Assembly: GCF_900104695.1 (NCBI RefSeq)
Contig: NZ_FNSW01000001.1
Span: 2,790,001 to 2,854,000 of the forward strand
Direction: 5' to 3'
Origin: Paenibacillus sp. GP183
GTDB lineage: Bacteria > Bacillota > Bacilli > Paenibacillales > NBRC-103111
DNA length: 64,000 nt
A model generated the notes under the pieces. That model was not told where the DNA came from, searched no databases, and saw only the letters and a program-made list of their open reading frames with translations. Position numbers and translations under genes: made by a program. Each line of letters starts with the position of its first letter. The first letter of the stretch is position 1. Of the stretch, positions 35,503 through 43,793 are shown one piece after another.

Positions 35503-37212
35503 TCACTTCAGTGTCTGGATCAGTCGTTTGGCTTCTCCGAACGGTGTATCGATCGATTCATAAACGCGAAGTGAAAGCGAAAACTCTTGTCGATCCAAGC
35601 TGAATGAGAATGCCTGGGTACCGCTTACCAGCCGATTATCACCGGTGAACGAGAAAGCTTTGGTGCCCATTATTTTGCCTTTGGAATCCACAACTTCGAC
35701 CTTCAGTTTAGAAAAGCTTTGATCAACCACCGCTTCTTCTTGGAGGGAGATATCCAAATCGAGAATCACATTATACGTATAATTGCCTTGCATGTAATTG
35801 TATCCCAGCTTCCAATTATTCAGGTTCACACGAAACGGATAGAAAGCATTTGTTTTCTCGCTGGTTTCTTCACGAACTTGCGTCTTGAAGGCTGCGATCG
35901 ATACGTTAATGGGGGCGAATGTCTCACCGTCCAAAATTTCCATAGCCAAGGATGAGCCTGTTTCCGTATTAGGGAGAATAAAAGAATAATAAAGTATATA
36001 GCTAACATTCGGAATCAGAGTTTCGACATCTGTATGCTGAATAGTCCCTGTAAATTTGGAGCCGCTGCTGTTCATGAGCACTGCCTGAAATCGGGGAACC
36101 GGCAGCGGGTTATTACTGCGGTTCTGCAGCTTGAACTTGGCGACAGCTGCTTTAAAGCCGCCTCCCGAACTTTCATGCATACGCAAATCGACCATGGAAA
36201 TGTCGACTCCGGGTTGAATCAGCTTGTTTAATGGATCAAACCGGATCGGTTTATTCCATTCATAAGGCATCAATTGGTTCAAGTAGCTGAGGGTGCTGCT
36301 TCCGCTTGGCAGGTTGATCGTCAACCGTCCAATGGAGAATTTTGTTTTCGTTTTATCATCAGCCGTAAATTCTTCCTGGGAAACAATGTTGAGGCTTTTT
36401 AGCTCGGACATATTTCCAATAGGGATTGAAAAGTAAAGATATCTTTGTTCTCCCGGCTTGAGTGCATCAGTCTCCTGATCCAATCTTTTCCCGATGTATA
36501 CTTTTTTGCTGGTTTTACCGTCGAAATGAAAATCAGGAATCAATTGATCCGAATTGCTTTTGTTTCTCGCAAGTAAACCGACAATCGTCGAAACCCCCTG
36601 CGGTGTAGTTTGCTGTACCAAGCTGACAGGCAAAAATTCAATGGAAGCAGACAAAATCGGGAGGGTAAAGAGTTCTGCCCATTTTTTATTTGCCGCTGGA
36701 TCCGCCAGAACTCCATTCTGGCCCTTCCACTCCATGGAAGAAACAGGGATGGTCAGGATCTGCTTTTCCTGCTTCGGATACACATATTCATCCACCTCAT
36801 GCCATGAAATCTCAGACAAAGAGAACGTATCAAAGCGGTCCACCATGATCATATAGCTGAGTTCAACCGTTGCTTTAGGCTGAATGTTTTTGGCGTTTGC
36901 TGCGCTTGGACGCAGAATATATATCATGCCTTCCTCGCTCTTGACCCTAATCTCATAATCCGGAACCCGATCCAACCGCGCTCCTTCGTTATAAAGACGA
37001 ATAACTGCCGCCAATCGGGTTCCTTCTGCCGTTTGCTCGTTGAGTATGCTTTTCACTTCGACTTTGATCGAATCCGTCAAATGATAGCCAATTGCCCCGG
37101 GAGAGAGTGCGCCTGCCTCTTCAGCTATCGCATGGAAAGTTGCAGAGGGGAGGATGAGCAAAGCGGCTGATAAAATGAGGATGATGAGCGATTTTTTCCA
37201 GTTAGTTTTCAT
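35503..37212 (-). CDS. secreted beta-rich protein of unknown function coupled to EPS control genes
   Basis: 569 residues with a signal peptide (KKSLIILILSAALLILPSATFHAIA, cleavage near A-E). The mature part is about 540 residues of repeated Ig-like beta domains without a family I recognise; phrases such as ALKPGEQRYLYFSIPIG and LIPNVSYILYYSFILP recur at roughly 130-residue spacing. Its start overlaps the stop of the HlyD-like gene (37202) by 11 bases, so the two are co-translated and the products likely interact at the cell surface. Last gene of the CpsC-CpsD-HlyD unit. No SLH or LPxTG anchor. Confidence 0.6.
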   Translation of the reverse strand: MKTNWKKSLIILILSAALLILPSATFHAIAEEAGALSPGAIGYHLTDSIKVEVKSILNEQTAEGTRLAAVIRLYNEGARLDRVPDYEIRVKSEEGMIYILRPSAANAKNIQPKATVELSYMIMVDRFDTFSLSEISWHEVDEYVYPKQEKQILTIPVSSMEWKGQNGVLADPAANKKWAELFTLPILSASIEFLPVSLVQQTTPQGVSTIVGLLARNKSNSDQLIPDFHFDGKTSKKVYIGKRLDQETDALKPGEQRYLYFSIPIGNMSELKSLNIVSQEEFTADDKTKTKFSIGRLTINLPSGSSTLSYLNQLMPYEWNKPIRFDPLNKLIQPGVDISMVDLRMHESSGGGFKAAVAKFKLQNRSNNPLPVPRFQAVLMNSSGSKFTGTIQHTDVETLIPNVSYILYYSFILPNTETGSSLAMEILDGETFAPINVSIAAFKTQVREETSEKTNAFYPFRVNLNNWKLGYNYMQGNYTYNVILDLDISLQEEAVVDQSFSKLKVEVVDSKGKIMGTKAFSFTGDNRLVSGTQAFSFSLDRQEFSLSLRVYESIDTPFGEAKRLIQTLK

Positions 37213-38476
37213 TTTCAGTCACTCCAATCTTTTCCTTATCTTTTAATTGATTGGGGCTTGATACGACAACGCGCTCTCCTTCTTTGACGCCGGAAATCAC
37301 CTCTTGAAAAGGCTCATTCAGCCGGCCCAGCTGTACTTTGCGCTTCTCGACTGAATCACCTGCGAGCACGAATACATAGGCATCTTCGCCCTCCTTTACA
37401 ATGCTGTAAGAAGGAACAGTCAAACCAATTTGATCTTTCTCATCCGTTAATTGGATCATTACTTTCATACCCGGCTTCAGGGCTACGTCCTTATTAGGGA
37501 CTTCCAGATTTACTTCATAGGCATTCGTCTTAGGATCGATAACCTTGGAGAGGTAACTAATGCTTCCCTTGTATTTTTGTGTTGTTCCCGGCAAGTAATA
37601 GGTTAATTCCTTTTTGTCTTTTAATCGATTCGTTTCTTCTAAGGTAAGCTGCGCTTTGATTTTAATGGGATCCAGCTTCAGAATGACACCGATATTTGCC
37701 CCCATCTTCAAGGACATCCCGGTCTCAAGCGGCATCTCTGTCAACAAACCGCTTACCGGAGCCTTTACATCAAGGTTGGTTATGGCTTGTTCAGCCTGCT
37801 GCAGCGAGAATTGTGCATTTTTCAGCTGTGCTTCCATTTCTGTTCCGGAATCTGCAAGCTCTAGCCCGTTTAACCTTTGCTTTAGCTGATCAAGCTCTAT
37901 TCGGGTATTCATCATTTGACTCTCTGTTTGATAGAGCTGATTTTTCGTAACCAAACCGATATCGTAATCATTTCTCATTTTATTGTAATTTCTTAACAAG
38001 TCCGTTAGTCCCTGCTCCGTTTTCTGAATGGAGTTACTTAGCTCCAGCCTTTGTTTTTCCAGGTCTTTTTTAGCTCCTTGCTTGGTCTTTTGAATAGTAT
38101 CTTGGAGAGTACGGACGGCAATTGCCGCCATTTCTTTCTGAAATTTGGTTTCGTTGGAATTCAGTTTGATAATCACTTCATCGGCCTGTACCAAATCCCC
38201 GCGTTTCTTGAGAATTTGCCCAACATCTCCGCCCACTTTCGCTATGAGGTCATATTGAAAAGAGGATTGCACCTCAGCGGCACGCTCAGTCGGATCTCCA
38301 ACTTTTTGCATAATGACCTTGGATACCTTAATGTTTTTCAGTGTATTTGCCTGCGTCGAAACAGCATTTTGAGTTACAGGAGCAATATCACACCCGGCCA
38401 TGATCGTGAAGCAAAGCGCGAGCACGCCAACTATACTCTGTAAACTTCGATGCGATTTGAGTCTTTTTTTTCTCAT
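37202..38476 (-). CDS. HlyD/MFP-family lipoprotein (adaptor-like)
   Basis: 424 residues from ATG 38476 with GGAGAGAGG before it. Lipobox IMAGC gives a lipid-modified Cys after ~28 residues. Architecture of membrane-fusion proteins: barrel-sandwich half (VGGDVGQILKKRGDLVQADEVIIKL), long coiled-coil hairpin (~residues 100-200: LQDTIQKTKQGAKKDLEKQ onward), second lipoyl half (DVKAPVSGLLTEMPLETGM), beta-barrel and C-terminal domain. Such adaptors usually pair with an ABC or RND pump, but no pump gene is adjacent; partners here are a secreted protein and CpsC/CpsD. A role in polysaccharide export or modification across the wall is inferred. Confidence 0.75.
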   Translation of the reverse strand: MRKKRLKSHRSLQSIVGVLALCFTIMAGCDIAPVTQNAVSTQANTLKNIKVSKVIMQKVGDPTERAAEVQSSFQYDLIAKVGGDVGQILKKRGDLVQADEVIIKLNSNETKFQKEMAAIAVRTLQDTIQKTKQGAKKDLEKQRLELSNSIQKTEQGLTDLLRNYNKMRNDYDIGLVTKNQLYQTESQMMNTRIELDQLKQRLNGLELADSGTEMEAQLKNAQFSLQQAEQAITNLDVKAPVSGLLTEMPLETGMSLKMGANIGVILKLDPIKIKAQLTLEETNRLKDKKELTYYLPGTTQKYKGSISYLSKVIDPKTNAYEVNLEVPNKDVALKPGMKVMIQLTDEKDQIGLTVPSYSIVKEGEDAYVFVLAGDSVEKRKVQLGRLNEPFQEVISGVKEGERVVVSSPNQLKDKEKIGVTENEN

Positions 38477-38519
38477 TGGATATAAACCTCTCTCCTTAAA
38501 CCAATTTGTCCTGCTATGG

Positions 38520-39179
38520 TTAAAAATAAGACTCCGCATCCCGGTTATTCATTCGATTCAAAACGACTCCAATCAGCTTGGATTTAGTGAGTATAAGCTC
38601 CTCTTTAACCCTCTTTGCTGTATTCTGTTTCACTTTCCCGTGTCTCACAACCAGAAGGACACCATCACATTTGGCCGCTATAATCTTGGCATCCGTCAGC
38701 AGTAAAATGGAAGGAGCATCTATAATGATCAACTCGTAATCCCGTTTCAATTCGGTCAGAAGTGAGCTGAGCACTTTCGATGCCAGCAGATCCGCCGGAT
38801 TCGGCAATATAGGTCCTGATGTAATGATGGACAGGTTATCCAGGTAAGCGTCCCGAATAATCTCTCTCGCTGAACTCTGACCTGTAAGAAAATTCGTTAA
38901 TCCTTTTGTATTGTCCATACCGAAAGAAAGATGGATAGATGGATTTCTGAGATCAGCGTCAAGCAAGAGCACTTTTCTTCCGGTTTGCGCAGACGCAACT
39001 GCTAAATTTAATGCCGTTGTCGTTTTCCCTTCACCCCGGCCTGCTGAAGTAATCGTGATCGTCTTGAGATCATGATCCTGAACGGATTCGAGATTAAATC
39101 TTAATGAACGAAAGGCTTCGGAAATAGGAGAGTCGGGATTTTGGATCATAATGCCAGAATTAGTGTATGGTTTTGACAT
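38520..39179 (-). CDS. CpsD/YwqD-type tyrosine kinase (BY-kinase)
   Basis: 219 residues. Walker A ITSAGRGEGKTTTALNLA, Walker A' LLLDADLRNPSIHLSFG, Walker B LIIIDAPSILLL. The C-terminus AESYF offers one Tyr for autophosphorylation rather than the usual cluster. The first ~30 residues (DSPISEAFRSLRFNLE) match the family. Overlaps CpsC by 20 bases. With CpsC it forms the modulating kinase of EPS chain length and export. Confidence 0.85.
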   Translation of the reverse strand: MSKPYTNSGIMIQNPDSPISEAFRSLRFNLESVQDHDLKTITITSAGRGEGKTTTALNLAVASAQTGRKVLLLDADLRNPSIHLSFGMDNTKGLTNFLTGQSSAREIIRDAYLDNLSIITSGPILPNPADLLASKVLSSLLTELKRDYELIIIDAPSILLLTDAKIIAAKCDGVLLVVRHGKVKQNTAKRVKEELILTKSKLIGVVLNRMNNRDAESYF

Positions 39180-39921
39180 ACGGCACCTCCTCTGTTTTTT
39201 TTCTGATTTTAACCCTTTTGTCAGCTCGTAATTTTTTTTGTTTCATTAAAGGGATAACTGCTAGAGTCGTTATTTCAAAGGCAGAATGAATATCTTCATC
39301 AGTCTTGATCGTATCGTCCAAAGCATCCAACAAGAAAATGATACCGATCGCTACGATCAAGGACGCCGTAAAACTTAACATGATGTTTGAATTGGATTTT
39401 TTATTCACCGGTATTGGATGATCCTGGACTTTTGCCCGATTTAAGATCGTTACATTATCAACCTTCATGATCTTGGGGATTTCTACTTGAAAAACGTCCA
39501 AAACTGCGTTGACAATTTTCACTGCCTTTTCTTGGGAAATGTTGGCTGCAGTGATGGTCATCACTTGCGAATCATTGACATTGGAAACATTAATGATATT
39601 GATGAGCTGATCGGCGGATAAATTTAAATCCGGATAACGCTGTACGACTTTATCCATGATAGCCGGAGTTTTGATGATTTCTTTAAAAGTAGCCATGATT
39701 GCGGGCGTAACGCCGCTGCCCCCATTATCGATTTGCGCCTTACCCATTAGGTCTTGGTCAACGGTTTTATAAAAGATCAACTTGGTGGAAGCCTGGTAAA
39801 CAGGTACATACTTGGACGTGCTGTACAACGCTGTGAGTGAAGTGCATACAAAGACGAAGGCTGCAATAAACCATACCCATCTCTTGATCAGCCTGAAATG
39901 CACTTTAAGATTAATCTCCAT
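39160..39921 (-). CDS. CpsC/YwqC-type chain-length regulator and kinase modulator
   Basis: 253 residues with two membrane helices (RWVWFIAAFVFVCTSLTALY near the N-terminus; NIMLSFTASLIVAIGIIFLLDAL near 180) bracketing an extracytoplasmic Wzz domain (YQASTKLIFYKT to VQDHPIPVNKKSN). The cytoplasmic tail activates CpsD. First gene of the leftward unit; promoter and repeated palindromes at 39979-40037. Confidence 0.85.
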   Translation of the reverse strand: MEINLKVHFRLIKRWVWFIAAFVFVCTSLTALYSTSKYVPVYQASTKLIFYKTVDQDLMGKAQIDNGGSGVTPAIMATFKEIIKTPAIMDKVVQRYPDLNLSADQLINIINVSNVNDSQVMTITAANISQEKAVKIVNAVLDVFQVEIPKIMKVDNVTILNRAKVQDHPIPVNKKSNSNIMLSFTASLIVAIGIIFLLDALDDTIKTDEDIHSAFEITTLAVIPLMKQKKLRADKRVKIRKKTEEVPYVKTIH

Positions 39922-39978
39922 AATTCCCCTCCATTTGAACGCATCTCTTACTTTTCGCCAGAAAGCGACGAAGGTTAT

Positions 39979-40037
39979 GATACTATTTGTATCGTAACTG
40001 CTAATCTTACTTTAAGATACTTTTTGTATCATGTCAA
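39979..40037 (-). promoter_or_regulatory. CpsC promoter with two GATAC-N5-GTATC operators
   Basis: Two 15-bp palindromes: GATACTATTTGTATC (39979-39993) and GATACTTTTTGTATC (40016-40030), 37 bp apart. On the minus strand the second lies in the 17-base spacer between TTGACA (40032-40037) and TAAAGT (40009-40014); the first lies downstream. This resembles TetR-family operator design and differs from the GTTC palindromes elsewhere in the window. Confidence 0.65.
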
Positions 40038-40111
40038 CTTATTATTTAGTAAATTTTGATCCGATATGTATCTTATTGATCAAAAAAAAGGGAGCAGCCC
40101 AGGGGACCCTC

Positions 40112-41128
40112 CTACAAGCTTATCTTGCAGCCATCACGGGCGCTTTGCAAAGCACCGTATACCATCTTCATGCTTTTGATATTATCCGTTCCGTCCGTTT
40201 CCGGCTTGCGCTGCTGAGTCAATGCCGCAAACATTTCATCCAGCCCGCCTTGATGTCCTTCTCGCCCCTTCCAGTCCAGTTCGACTTCAATGCGCTGGTA
40301 TTGATTCATAAACACATACTCCTGCGCGGGAATCACTGTTTCATAAAAGGGCGCGTTTGTTCCGTTCCAGACGGCGGTGCCTTTGCTTCCGGCAATTCTC
40401 CACTCTGCCTCCCAAGAAGTAGGTACGCCTTCCGCACACCACATGCCCCTATAGTTAAATACAGACCCGTCTGCCAATTCAAAGATGCATATTGCTGCTG
40501 CATTCCCCTCATACCATGAACCAGCCGGGTTAAATTCATGGCAGCAGACAGTTACCGCATCCTGTCCGGTTATAAAACGAGCCTGATCGAACGTGTGGAT
40601 CGCCATATCGAGAATCAGCGGGCTCTGCATGGCATCGCGAAATCCGCCGAAATGGGCGCCGATGAAGAAATCGGCTGTAATCAATCCGGGCTGCCCGATG
40701 CTGCCGGAGGTAAGAATATCGCGATAGGCGCGGATATTTTTCAGATATCGGCGGTTTTGCATGATCGCGTGCGTGCGGCCATACCTGCGAGCCGTTTCCA
40801 CCAGCTGCAGCGACTCCTCGATGGAGACAGCCATCGGCTTCTCACCGAATACGTTGCAGCCCAGAGATAGGGCAGTTGTTGTAAGGGTAAAGTGACTCTC
40901 AGGAATGGTCACATCAAATACAAGATTTGCCCCGCTCGAGGTGATGGCTTCCCCGATTTCGGTGTAAAGACCGCAAGTCAATCCATATCGCCCAGCCATC
41001 TCCTGCGCACTTTGTATTCGAATATCGACGAGACCGACAATCTCGCAATCCTCCCGACTCCTCGCGTACTCTACCCAGGTTCTTGCCATTACACCGCATC
41101 CGGCCACAACTATTCGAAATGTTTTCAC
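40112..41128 (-). CDS. Gfo/Idh/MocA-family oxidoreductase
   Basis: 338 residues from GTG 41128 (GGGAGG ahead). Rossmann domain at the start (FRIVVAGCGVMARTWVEYA), the EKP motif in GCNVFGEKPMAVSIEE, and the C-terminal substrate domain with HFGGFRDAMQSPLILDMAIHTFDQARF, where the conserved D-x2-x-H residues lie. NAD(P)-dependent sugar or cyclitol dehydrogenase; substrate unknown. Single gene, divergent from the amidase at 41304. Confidence 0.8.
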   Translation of the reverse strand: MKTFRIVVAGCGVMARTWVEYARSREDCEIVGLVDIRIQSAQEMAGRYGLTCGLYTEIGEAITSSGANLVFDVTIPESHFTLTTTALSLGCNVFGEKPMAVSIEESLQLVETARRYGRTHAIMQNRRYLKNIRAYRDILTSGSIGQPGLITADFFIGAHFGGFRDAMQSPLILDMAIHTFDQARFITGQDAVTVCCHEFNPAGSWYEGNAAAICIFELADGSVFNYRGMWCAEGVPTSWEAEWRIAGSKGTAVWNGTNAPFYETVIPAQEYVFMNQYQRIEVELDWKGREGHQGGLDEMFAALTQQRKPETDGTDNIKSMKMVYGALQSARDGCKISL

Positions 41129-41266
41129 GATCAGAGCCTCCCAAATGTATCCTTTGCCTATCATTATGATCAAAACTCTATCTGCGCACAAGCAGATTAC
41201 ATTCATAGAGCATATAGTAGATAGAGCTTATGTCAAAGCAAAACTCAAGCTTATGCTTACGAAGTC

Positions 41267-41286
41267 AGTTTTGCAAAAGCAAAACT
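41267..41286 (+). promoter_or_regulatory. leader hairpin just upstream of the amidase ribosome site
   Basis: AGTTTTGC-AAAA-GCAAAACT, a perfect 8-bp stem with a four-base loop, four bases upstream of the GGAGG at 41291. Related AAAACT/AGTTTT repeats at 41239-41272 could form alternative pairings. Confidence 0.4.
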
Positions 41287-41303
41287 TTAAGGAGGTAATC
41301 CCA

Positions 41304-41993
41304 TTGAAACTTTATCCTGTAAACATAGACTGGATCCCTGGACTGCCGCAAAGACCATATCGCGCAGGAGTCGGTCTGTATGAAGGTGTAGTGATGCATC
41401 AAACTGCCGTCCCGGGAGATACGGCAGCAAGTGAACGAGCCTATGAAGCACAACATTTTAACGAAGCTTTTGTTCATGAATTCATTGACCCCACCCAGAT
41501 ACTTCAAGTAGCGAACCCAGCTTATTTGGCTTATGGAGCCGGAAAATTTGCCAATCAAAGATTCGTCCATTTGGAGCTGTGCAGTGCCAAAACAAAGGAG
41601 CAATTTGAGCTATCCTTCGATATGTGGTGCGAGCGGGCTGCGGTTCACTTGGCTGCTCGCAAGCTCGGTGTCAGCAACGCACAGCCGAACGGAACGGGCA
41701 CGTTGTGGGGACATTTTCAGGTCACTCAATACCTGGGAGGCACCAATCACACAGATCCTGTTGATTATCTCTTACAATGGGGAAAAACATGGGACTCTGT
41801 TCTTGAACGAGTCTTGAAGCACTATGAATCCATCATGATTGGAGGCGTGTACACTATGAAAGCAGAAGATGCCAATAAACTGATAGCTATACTTTCTGCC
41901 ATTTGGAGTCTATTGCCCAACACGGAATCCAAGGATGAAATTCACCGTTTGGCGAACGAGCTGCGGATTGCTTCTGGACAACCGACGCAGTAG
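41304..41993 (+). CDS. N-acetylmuramoyl-L-alanine amidase (PGRP/amidase 2)
   Basis: 229 residues from TTG 41304, chosen because AAGGAGG stands ten bases before; the frame is open further upstream without a site. Amidase_2 domain: GVVMHQTAVPGDTAAS with the first zinc His, FVHLELCSAKTKEQF, and LWGHFQVTQYLGGTNHTDP with the second His/Asp region. C-terminal ~50 residues resemble a short wall-binding tail (MKAEDANKLIAILSAIW) seen in Paenibacillus sporulation or phage-type amidases. No signal peptide. Cleaves the amide between MurNAc and L-Ala. Confidence 0.8.
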   Translation: MKLYPVNIDWIPGLPQRPYRAGVGLYEGVVMHQTAVPGDTAASERAYEAQHFNEAFVHEFIDPTQILQVANPAYLAYGAGKFANQRFVHLELCSAKTKEQFELSFDMWCERAAVHLAARKLGVSNAQPNGTGTLWGHFQVTQYLGGTNHTDPVDYLLQWGKTWDSVLERVLKHYESIMIGGVYTMKAEDANKLIAILSAIWSLLPNTESKDEIHRLANELRIASGQPTQ

Positions 41994-42021
41994 CGTGGAA
42001 GCAGCGACAGGCTGAGCCGCA

Positions 42022-43779
42022 TTACTGAGCAGCTGCCTGAACCGGTTCCCCTTTTTGCAGCTGATACATCTTGTAATACCGGCCTTGCAGAGCCATAAGC
42101 TCATCGTGATTGCCGCGCTCAACGATTTCGCCACGGTGCAGCACGATAATTTGATCCGCTTCGCGAATCGTAGAGAGCCTGTGCGCGATCACAAAGGTGG
42201 TGCGCCCTTCGCTGACAACCTTCAGCGCCCTTTGGATCAGCCCCTCGGTTTCACTGTCGATGCTGGCGGTCGCTTCATCCAGGATCAAGATCGACGGATC
42301 GAACGCGAGCGCTCGAGCGAAGGAAATGAGCTGCCGCTGACCGGAAGAAAGCGTACTGCCCCGCTCCACCACCTGCTCATCATAGCCATGAGGCAGCTGT
42401 TCAATGAAGGGCGCTGCGCCGACGTCGCTCAATGCGCTTTTGACCCGATCCAGCGTGATCTCTTCATTATAGAGGCTCACGTTGAATTTAATGTCCCCGG
42501 CAAACAGGAACGGGTCCTGCAGAACAATCCCCATATGCTTGCGCAGCGCTTGCTTGGACATGTCGGCAAGATCACGTCCATCAATCGTGATCATCCCGCT
42601 GCTGGGCTCATAGAACCCGAGCAGCAGATTCATGATCGAGCTCTTGCCGGAGCCGGTATGGCCGACCAGCGCCACAGTTTCCCCTTTGCGAGCTTCAAAA
42701 GAAATCCGCTTCAGCACCTCTTCACCGTCTTTATAAGCGAAAGTGACATCGTCAAACTTCACAGCGCCTTCCGGACGGCTCACTTGGTCGGTGTTCTCTA
42801 CTTCCTTGCCCTCGATATCCATAATCGCGAACACTTTATCTGCGGAAACAAACGCCCTCTGAGCATTCGTCAATTGGTCAAAAATCCCAATGACCGGCTG
42901 GAAGATACGGCCCAAATAATCGATAAAGGCATAAAACACACCAAATGAAATCGCCGTTTGCAGCGACTCCCTCCCAAAAAACCAAATGACCATAGCCGTC
43001 ACCAAACTGCCGATCGTGGACACGATATTTCGCGATGACAAAGAGAATACCCTGAATTGCTTGAGCTGATTGACATAACGATCCTCGTTCATCACTTCAA
43101 ACTCTTCAAGCGTCACTTTTTCCCGGCGAAAGGCTTGAATAATCGGCATAACCGCAATCGATTCGTTGATCATGGCGTTCATGTCGCTGAGACGGGCACG
43201 CATGATGCTGATATATATTTTGGAGTACTTTAAATGGATAATCATAATCAGCGCAAACACTGGCGGCAGCAGCAGGCAATACAGCGCCAACCGAGCATCC
43301 AATATGAACAGAGCTACAAAAATACCGCTGAGCTGCACCATACTCACGACAAATGTCGCCATAAAGCTCATGAACAAATCACGCACAGCTTCTGTGTCAT
43401 TGGCAATTCTCGATACAACCTGGCCAATAGGGGTATTGTCAAAATAACGCAGCGGGATCCGTTGAATATGCGCCATCAAGTCCATCCGCATGTTCTTGAT
43501 GATACGAAGCGCCGTGGACTGCAAAGTGTAGGATTGAAAAAAGTTGCAGACGCTCGCGGTAATTAAAAGTCCTAAATAAATGGCGATCAACCCGAGGACC
43601 GGTGCAAGTTCGTGCGAGCCCGATGGGGATAGATGCTGGTCTATAATGGTTTTGGCGATATAAGGGCCGCCCAGCTCGGCGCCAACCGCACAGCAAAGAA
43701 TCAGCAGCGCGCCGATGATTCTGAATTTATAAACGAGTGCGTAGGCGAACAGCCTTTTCGTCGTGGATTGCTTTGGCAT
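42022..43779 (-). CDS. heterodimeric ABC exporter subunit (YheH/BmrD-like)
   Basis: 585 residues from ATG 43779 (AGGAGG). Six membrane helices plus ATPase: Walker A GHTGSGKSS, signature LSSGQRQL, Walker B and intact catalytic Glu LILDEATASID. With the co-transcribed partner 43794-45536, whose site is degenerate, it forms an asymmetric multidrug/lipid-type exporter. Second gene of the pair; convergent with the amidase. Confidence 0.85.
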   Translation of the reverse strand: MPKQSTTKRLFAYALVYKFRIIGALLILCCAVGAELGGPYIAKTIIDQHLSPSGSHELAPVLGLIAIYLGLLITASVCNFFQSYTLQSTALRIIKNMRMDLMAHIQRIPLRYFDNTPIGQVVSRIANDTEAVRDLFMSFMATFVVSMVQLSGIFVALFILDARLALYCLLLPPVFALIMIIHLKYSKIYISIMRARLSDMNAMINESIAVMPIIQAFRREKVTLEEFEVMNEDRYVNQLKQFRVFSLSSRNIVSTIGSLVTAMVIWFFGRESLQTAISFGVFYAFIDYLGRIFQPVIGIFDQLTNAQRAFVSADKVFAIMDIEGKEVENTDQVSRPEGAVKFDDVTFAYKDGEEVLKRISFEARKGETVALVGHTGSGKSSIMNLLLGFYEPSSGMITIDGRDLADMSKQALRKHMGIVLQDPFLFAGDIKFNVSLYNEEITLDRVKSALSDVGAAPFIEQLPHGYDEQVVERGSTLSSGQRQLISFARALAFDPSILILDEATASIDSETEGLIQRALKVVSEGRTTFVIAHRLSTIREADQIIVLHRGEIVERGNHDELMALQGRYYKMYQLQKGEPVQAAAQ

Positions 43780-43793
43780 TAGATCTGTCCCTC

